Below are positions 58,050 to 64,000 of a stretch of 64,000 bases of DNA, in pieces. The position numbers were made by a program, and so were the translations under genes. Source of the DNA: Vombatus ursinus. Its lineage: Eukaryota; Chordata; Mammalia; Diprotodontia; Vombatidae. The stretch is taken from the NCBI RefSeq assembly GCF_900497805.2, contig NW_020954590.1:88066916-88130915 (forward strand), read 5' to 3'. The notes below the pieces were generated by a model. That model had not been told where the DNA came from. It worked only from the letters and a program-made list of their open reading frames with translations, and searched no databases. Position 1 is the stretch's first letter. Every line of letters begins with the position of its first letter.

Positions 58050-58735
58050 AGATTATAGAGATGGAAAGGAAGTCATCCCAGTCCAACCCTCTTTTTTTTA
58101 ACAGATGAGGAAACTGAAGCCCAGAGAGGTTAAGTGATTTGTTGGGATGGATGGATATTTATTTATTAAGCACTTACTGTGTGCAAAGCACATATGGGGG
58201 TTTCAGCTCCAAGTCTGATGGAAGGGTCCCTTGTGCTTAGGGTGTGGTGGCAAAGCAGACGTAATGCCTCTTCAGCGTCATTCCAACTTGTACACAAGCA
58301 TCTCTTCTCTTACACTAATTGCATTGACCAGTTCCTGCTGATGAAATATCTCTTGTGAGGAGATATCCTGGTTATCACTTTCCTCAGTTCCCACTCTGCA
58401 AAGTCAGAGGGTGTGGGGGTGGGGGTGGGGAGGGAGATGGGGAGAGGCATCTTTTCTCAGGTGCTTTTGGCCCTCTGCAGAACCTGGAGCAGAAGAATCA
58501 GGCAACCTTAATCCTCTGGGCCTCAGTTTCCTCATTTGAGGGCACTGTAGGTTCCAGGTGTGAGTCCTGGTGCTAATTCCCACAGAGCAATCTGAGTTTC
58601 ATATAAGCTGTGATGATACCAAGTCCTAAACGTGCCCAGGGTACATAGGTAGTATTTGAGGCATCATTTGAATGCAGGTCTTCCTAACTAAGTCCAGTGC
58701 TCCATCCACTGCACCATGTTGCCTGTTTAATAAAC
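58050..58735 (+). repeat. THER/MIR-type fragments
   Basis: 58,055-58,140 has cagatgaggaaactgaagcc and gttaagtgatttg. 58,640-58,725 has gtagtatttgaggcatcat and ccagtgctccatccactgca. Confidence 0.55.
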
Positions 58736-59159
58736 ACAGCAAGTCCTTTGTAAATTAGAGCAGAGCTGTCAAACACGAAGCCTGCAGGCAACACTCCCTG
58801 AGACAGCAGAAACAGATTCAAATGTAATTGGGAAATATATAACATGATAAGTAAAAATGTAAGAGAGCATAGATAATCTCAGTATGTGGTGCTCTAAGTC
58901 AGTGTGCAGGCCGCAGAGATCCTTATGCACGATCTAGTAGCTGCTGCTCCTGTTTGAGTCTGATACTACTGGTTTAGAGTCTCAGAAAGTTGTCCAGAGT
59001 GCTGAGAAGTTCAGGGATTTGCCCATGGGCATGATCATTTGCCCATGGATTTGCCCATATATTTGCCGATGGTCATTTACTCATCTGCATGTCAGAGGTA
59101 AGCCTGGCAGCCAGGTCCTTCTGATGCCAAGGCTAGCCCACTACGAATGCTGCCACTTT

Positions 59160-59480
59160 CAAGGCTGATCATGGAATCATGGAATTTGGGGCTGGAGGGA
59201 ACCTTAGGGTTGACCTGGTCTATGCTTCTGGTAGGATAGATAAGAGAATTGAGACCCAGAGAAACTAAGTGTTTTGTTTACCCAAGGTGGTTTGTCATGG
59301 TTCAAGGGAAAGAATACTGTATTTGGAGTCTGAGGACCTGGGTGATCCTTGGGAAAGTCACTTTGTCTTGGTTGGCCTCAGTTTCCTTATTTGTAAAATG
59401 AAGATGTTGGTCTAGATGACCTCCGAGGCTCTCCTTAGCGCCAAATCTGTGATCTCATCAACTAGTTAGTGGCAGAGCCA
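59160..59480 (+). repeat. THER/MIR-type fragments
   Basis: Contains gatcatggaatcatggaatt, gaattgagacccagagaaac, then tttggagtctgaggacctgg and tcagtttccttatttgtaaa. Confidence 0.65.
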
Positions 59481-59789
59481 AGTACTGGTACTCCAGCACT
59501 TTTGGGAGTCCAGTCTTGAAAAGCATAGATACAACAAGTGCTGTATAAATATAGCTAGTGCTTTCTATCCCCGAAGCATGGCTCTCTTATATGCCGGGTC
59601 AAAGGGGAAGACAGAATTTGAAAGACAAAGCTGTTTCGGAACCAGACTAACGTCACCGTTTTCAATTTGTAATTAATGCCGAAATCATCATGAATGATTT
59701 TTTTCTAACAATTTTTTTCTGAGTCCTCTTGGCCAAGAACTGGACTAGGTAAATAATTCTTAGCCAACATTTATAAAATCATAGATGTA

Positions 59790-60140
59790 GTTGAGTTAAC
59801 AAGTATTTATTGCCTACTATATGCCAAGCACTGTGCTAAGCACTGGGCAAAGAAAGACAAAAGACCACCCCTGCCTCAAGGAGCTTACCGACTAATAGAG
59901 GAGACAATATGCCGACAACTGTGTGCAGACAAGCTACATACAGGATAAATAGGAAGTGATCAAAAGAGGGAAGGCACTGGAAATAAGAGATCTCAGGAAA
60001 GGCTCCCTGTAGAAAGTGGGATTTTTAGCTGGGACTTGAAGGAAGCCAAGAGGCAGAGATGAGGAGGGAGAGAATTCCAGGCGTGGGGAACTGTCGGAAA
60101 ATGCTCAGAGCTGGACGCTGGAGCATCATTTACCCCAACC
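59790..60140 (+). repeat. Old interspersed repeat with MIR-like head
   Basis: Contains acaagtatttattgcctact, gctaagcactgggcaaagaa, tgcctcaaggagcttaccga, caggaaaggctccctgtaga, gctgggacttgaaggaagcc and agagaattccaggcgtgggg. It is the best copy of this family in the window. Confidence 0.65.
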
Positions 60141-60607
60141 CCCTCACTTTACAAATGAGCAGACTGAGAGTGACTTCCTAAGGATCACACAGGTATTATA
60201 AGAGATGGGATTCATCTAAAATCTAGGATTTTCCTCTATCTAACTCCACACCCAGGAGTGTACTGTCACATGTTAGCTCTCTAAAGATCTCAGCTCCTCT
60301 GTAATTTGTAGTCTCAGTGAGCTGTGTGGAGATCTGAGAGGTTCAGAGATTTACCCGTGATCACACAGCTAGTAGGTGTCAGAACTACGTGCCTGGCATT
60401 CATTTACTGTACCACATCTCACAGATACTTTCTTGTCTCTTTCCTTTTTAAAAGTGACTATTTTATTAGCTTCTCTTCAATGTATTGTCTTCTATATGTT
60501 GTCAGTTATCCCTTCCACATTGCTGGAGCTAGTGGAGCAGTGCCCCCGCAAGCTGGAAAATCTGCATATTTTTTGGCCCTCCTTTCATACCAGAGTAGTA
60601 GTCTGAA

Positions 60608-60792
60608 TTTTTTCTTTTTCTTTTATGGGATGTTTACAGTATGTTATTGTAAAATTTGGGTTAAGTATTTGGTCATAGGCTCTGTGTTGTCTGCTGGCCT
60701 TCATGTGTCATCTGTGGCTTCTCGAAACTCCCCCCAAAATTCCCATTAATTTTTTATGCCAATCTGAGATAGATTGAAACCGCGATGGGGAA
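60608..60792 (-). repeat. Unclassified repeat, copy B2 (paired with 7,605-7,770)
   Basis: The reverse complement has ccccatcgcggtttcaatct, agattggcataaaaaattaa, tgggaattttggggggagtt and gaaggccagcagacaacaca, matching copy B1 block for block. Confidence 0.65.
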
Positions 60793-61239
60793 AGTCACAA
60801 TGTGGAAGGGAAGACTGTATAAAGATAACCATCATTAGGATTTGATTTCCTCGGGAGCAAGACTGGTTTTTCACTCTCTGGTCCAGGCTTCCTCTGTGTG
60901 ATCAGGTGATCCCACTGGTGATATGACTGCTTAGACTTAGACCATCAGTCAGAGAGAGGCTAACTGGACCATGGAAAGATATGGCTGTGTCCTTATTCAC
61001 ACCCTTCTCTAATCATCTGATTGCCAAATATTTCTCAGCATGTTCTAAGCAGCCCGATGACTTCATGAGTAGAAACATGAAAGAAACCTCTTTACTACCC
61101 ATTCTACAAAAATGGTCTCTTACCCTGGCTGAATGACAATGACCAGGCTACATGAGTAATTGTGGGAGACAGATTTGTGCTTATAACTGAATAGCACAAT
61201 GAAAAGAACAATGGAGATAGAGTTAACCTCATAATTAAG

Positions 61240-61331
61240 TTTCCTTCCTCCCTCTCTGCCTCCCTTCCTCTTTCTGTCTTTCTCTTTCTCTCTCCGTTCC
61301 TTCCTTCTTTCCTTCCTTCCTTCCTTTCTTT
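61240..61331 (+). repeat. Polypyrimidine (CTTT/CCTT)n microsatellite
   Basis: A C/T run that joins the 3' end of the 7SL pseudogene. On the minus strand it reads as an (AAGG)n tail. Confidence 0.85.
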
Positions 61332-61578
61332 GTCATAGGCCCAATCCCAATGTTGATCAGCATAGAGGCTTTAACCTGCTCTGTTTTTCCAACCTGGGCC
61401 AGTTCACGCCCTCCTTACGCAACGTGATAACTTTCTGCACCTAGAGACTCACCATATTGGTTTTAGACTTAGTGTAGACATCCACTCAGTTGCAACTCGG
61501 AACTCCTAATCTCAAGCAGTCCACTAGCCTCAGCTACTCCAAGAACAGGGACTATAATTGTAAGCCACAATGCCTGAC
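61332..61578 (-). pseudogene. 7SL (SRP) RNA retropseudogene, 3'-truncated
   Basis: The reverse complement follows 7SL: gtcaggcattgtggcttaca, gagtagctgaggctagtgga, gcttgagattaggagttccg, then the S domain with ctacactaagtctaaaacca, gcgtaaggagggcgtgaact and ggcccaggttggaaaaacag. It ends ttgggattgggcctatgac, about 45 nt before the end of 7SL, and continues as (AAGG)n. It is diverged and not expected to be active. Confidence 0.85.
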
Positions 61579-61834
61579 TCAGGATGAGTAAAGCTGAAGG
61601 AGCTACTGCCTTAGTGGGGAGGAGATGCTTGGGCAACATAGATGCCTTGAGAAAATAAAAAAAGAATACCTTAAGACTTGGACTGAGGGATGCTTCATGT
61701 CCTTATTTAATTTCGCTCCCAAATAGCATGCATATCCACAGACCTGACAATTCTTGAATCAGGTGATTGGACTTAATTTGGCTTGCTATGGGTAAAAGCA
61801 GAAAAGGGAATAAGGATTTATTTATTTATTTTTT

Positions 61835-62135
61835 TAAGTGAGGCAATTGGGGTTAAGTGACTTGCCCAGAGTCACACAGCTAGGAAGTATTATGTGTCTG
61901 AGTCCAGATTTGAACTCAGGTCCTCCAGACTTCAGGGCCAGTGCTCTATCCACTGTGACACCTAGCTGCCCCTTTTGTTTTTTGTTGTTTTTTTTTAAAA
62001 GGCAATTGGGGTTAAGTGACTTGCCCAGGGTCACACAGCTAGCATCAGGTGTTTGGTCTGAGGCCAGATTTGAACTCAAGTCCTTCTGACTTCAGAGCCA
62101 GTGCTCTATCCACTGCACCACCTAGCTGCCCCAAA
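61835..62135 (-). repeat. Two WSINE1-like SINEs in tandem
   Basis: Copy 1 is 61,838-61,973 and copy 2 is about 62,000-62,133. They share strand and order: caattggggttaagtgactt, ccagggtcacacagctag, agatttgaactcaagtcctt, ccactgcaccacctagctgc. A T-rich linker (gttttttgttgttttttttt) separates them. Confidence 0.85.
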
Positions 62136-62605
62136 AAGTATTTATTTATTAAGTGCCTACTATGTGATAGGCACTGCACAAACATTATTTCATTTGATCC
62201 TCACAACAACTCTGGGAGACAGGTACTGTTATCTCTACCTTATAGTTGAAGAAACTGAGGTCAACAACAGTTAAGTGACTTGCCAAAGGTCACAAAGCTA
62301 ATAAGTATCTGAAGGCAGATTTGAACTCAGGTCCCCCTAACTCTGAGGCAGTTAGATGATAAAGTGGATAAAGCACTGAACTTAGAATCAAGAAGACTCA
62401 CATTCATGAGCTCCAATCTGGCCTCCGACACTTAAAAGCTATGTGACCACGGGCAAGTCATTTAACCCTGTTTGCCTTAGCTCTTCATTTGTAAAAATGA
62501 AAAGGAGAAGAAAATGGCGAACCCCTCTAGTATCTTTGCCAACATAACTACAAAATGTGGTCACCAAGAGTCAGATGAGACTGAACAATGCAACAACAAC
62601 AACAA
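62136..62605 (+). repeat. MIR followed by SINE with RTE-type tail
   Basis: 62,136-62,335 is a MIR-type SINE (agtatttatttattaagtgc, gttgaagaaactgaggtcaa, cttgccaaaggtcacaaagc). 62,340-62,605 is gaggcagttagatgataaag...agtcagatgagactgaac with an (AAC)n end. Confidence 0.75.
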
Positions 62606-62871
62606 CTTTCTGATTCCAGGCTTGGCGCTCTCTCCACCAGGTCACCTTGCTACCTGCATGTAGGAGAGGAGAAGCTATTCATCTTCAGGGAACTTGTATG
62701 AAAACTTTCCTTATTCCCCTGAGAGATCGAGAGCAAGCCATAGAGATGCGCTTGTGGGGCATCTAACATCTCCATGCCTGGCTTCTGTTTTGTGCCCCAC
62801 CTGAATAGAAAGCATGGAATGGGGGTCAGTGACCGTGTACTGGAATCAATCGCTGTTGTCTCTCTCCCCAG

Positions 62872-62967
62872 TCCGAGCTCAGCGATGGCATTGCAGTGCT
62901 CGTGGGAAGTAATGACCGAGTCCAAGGAATAATCAGTCAGCTGGAAGAGACGTGCAGAATTGTAGAG
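62872..62967 (+). CDS. TRIM55: TRIM55 coding exon 4: start of coiled coil
   Basis: The acceptor tctctccccag precedes base 62,872. Thirty-two codons, [20 protein letters not shown] then [12 protein letters not shown], end gag|gtgagt in phase 0. This is the first part of the MuRF coiled coil that drives homo- and hetero-dimerisation. The next exon, expected to start near ECCRKQK, and all later exons are not found in the last 1 kb of the window. About 201 of some 550 residues are therefore covered. Confidence 0.96.
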
Positions 62968-64000
62968 GTGAGTTCCTGGACTCCTTGCCCTTGTCCACAA
63001 CCTGCACTTGAAACTCCCAAGGTGAGGTCAGCTGCTCAGTGACCCTGCTGGGAAGCTGCATTTTGATGATGGATACTTTTCTCACCCAACCTCCCTGCCT
63101 TCTCTCCTGCCACATCTCTGAAAGATGTCCTGAGTGGGGAGAGAAGGGATTTGTCAGTTCTGTGGGATAACTTGGAGAGGAAGATTTTCCCCATGTTTAC
63201 TACAACTGTTGTTTGTGCTCAATATTTGGTGTTTCTTGATCAGCCGAAATGGAGAAATTAGGGAGAGAACAATTTCTAACGGAATACAACATATGACTGA
63301 AATGAGGATGCAGAATAGTCAGGTAGAAGGAACATTGGACTTGGAATTCCAGTTCTCAACTGTGGCTTGTTAGGGTATGTCAAATAAGCTCTCCTATGAG
63401 CTTCAGTTCCTTATCTGTAAAATGGGATCATAATTCCACTGCCTCCTTCACAGAGTTATTGTAGGAAAGATTTTTGTAAACTGTAATGCACTAGATAAAC
63501 GTAAACTATTATTATGATGATGATAAAAGATGGTTCTCTTCTGATCTGGTGGAGTTGAAGTAGAAATAGTCCTGGGACAAGTCACTATCCTGCTATTTTT
63601 TTAATATTTATTATTCTGCTTTCTATTGCACTGGTAGATAAAATGACTTTTTGTGGTTGAAAAATATATTAGGATGCAAATGCATCTTCAGTGGGCTCAC
63701 TGAGAGCATATTCAGTAGAATTCTAGTAGCAGAAAGGATGATGGGAATGATATGTGCCTTGTTCTGTTCTCACATGATTTTGATTTCTTCTTTGAGGTCT
63801 GTTTATGTATTTTGAAGTCTTTTCTTTCCGTGCAGCTTGAAGGCTATATTTTATATGTGGACACATATTAAAATATTTTTCTTAAATTTTTTTATGCATC
63901 GGTGTTACATCATGTAATTTTGGACAACACTTTGTCTATTAAAATGCTCCAGTTCCAATTTAGTTTATTGTGTGAATCTGCAAGATATTTTGAGGTCTGT
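62968..64000 (+). other. TRIM55 intron 4 (incomplete at window edge)
   Basis: A MIR fragment is at about 63,360-63,520 (gttccttatctgtaaaatgg). Otherwise nothing assignable is seen, and no exon 5 before the window ends. Confidence 0.75.

Larger units (their letters stand above)
56356..62871 (+). other. TRIM55 intron 3
   Basis: 6.5 kb. About 56,360-56,740, 57,055-58,050, 58,145-58,480, 58,740-59,160, 60,150-60,600 and 60,795-61,240 show nothing assignable. The remainder is MIR/THER, one 7SL pseudogene and several SINEs. Confidence 0.8.

Noticed and set aside
60324-60749. A 141-codon frame with hydrophobic stretches
   Set aside because: It overlaps the B2 repeat and low-complexity T-rich DNA; no exon-like splice sites or family match.

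Overview
The window is vertebrate nuclear DNA, almost certainly from a marsupial. It has two widely spaced, spliced protein-coding genes, a small nuclear tRNA cluster between them, and dense interspersed repeats. The repeats are MIR/THER CORE-SINEs, SINEs with a long 3' tail of the type thought to be moved by RTE/BovB LINEs, MAR1-type SINEs, L2, CR1/L3, marsupial-type L1 and HAL1-like fragments, and a few solo LTRs. Several short SINEs look like WSINE1 of Australian marsupials, so an australidelphian source is my best guess. That species-level call is inference.

Positions 1-19,100 hold the 3' part of DNAJC5B on the + strand. It comprises the J-domain exon with its HPD motif, the cysteine-string exon, and the last coding exon ending in TAG. 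The first coding exon lies upstream of the window. Positions 19,100-33,150 are intergenic: unique sequence, then an L1-rich zone (24.2-31.4 kb) containing an LTR inside an L1 and a partial second copy of that L1-LTR composite.

Positions 33,157-34,869 hold four intact-looking tRNA genes in a GC-rich island: Arg-ACG (-), two intron-containing Tyr-GTA (+), and Ala-AGC (+). Each has a Pol III T-run terminator. Positions 34,900-46,000 are repeat-rich intergenic DNA with an L2 reverse-transcriptase remnant, two solo LTRs, L1 and many SINEs.

From 46,260 to the right edge lie the first four coding exons of TRIM55 (MuRF2) on the + strand. They encode the RING finger, the linker, the B-box and the start of the coiled coil; the remaining exons are outside the window. 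A possible cluster of muscle-type sites sits 180-285 bp upstream of its ATG. From memory, the order DNAJC5B - Tyr/Tyr/Ala tRNAs - TRIM55 matches human 8q13.

I see no operon-like system, CRISPR array or new protein-coding system. The most notable non-gene signals are two 7SL RNA retropseudogenes that keep the S domain, three pairs of homologous segments I cannot assign to a family, the duplicated L1-LTR composite, and nested transposon insertions with visible target-site repeats.
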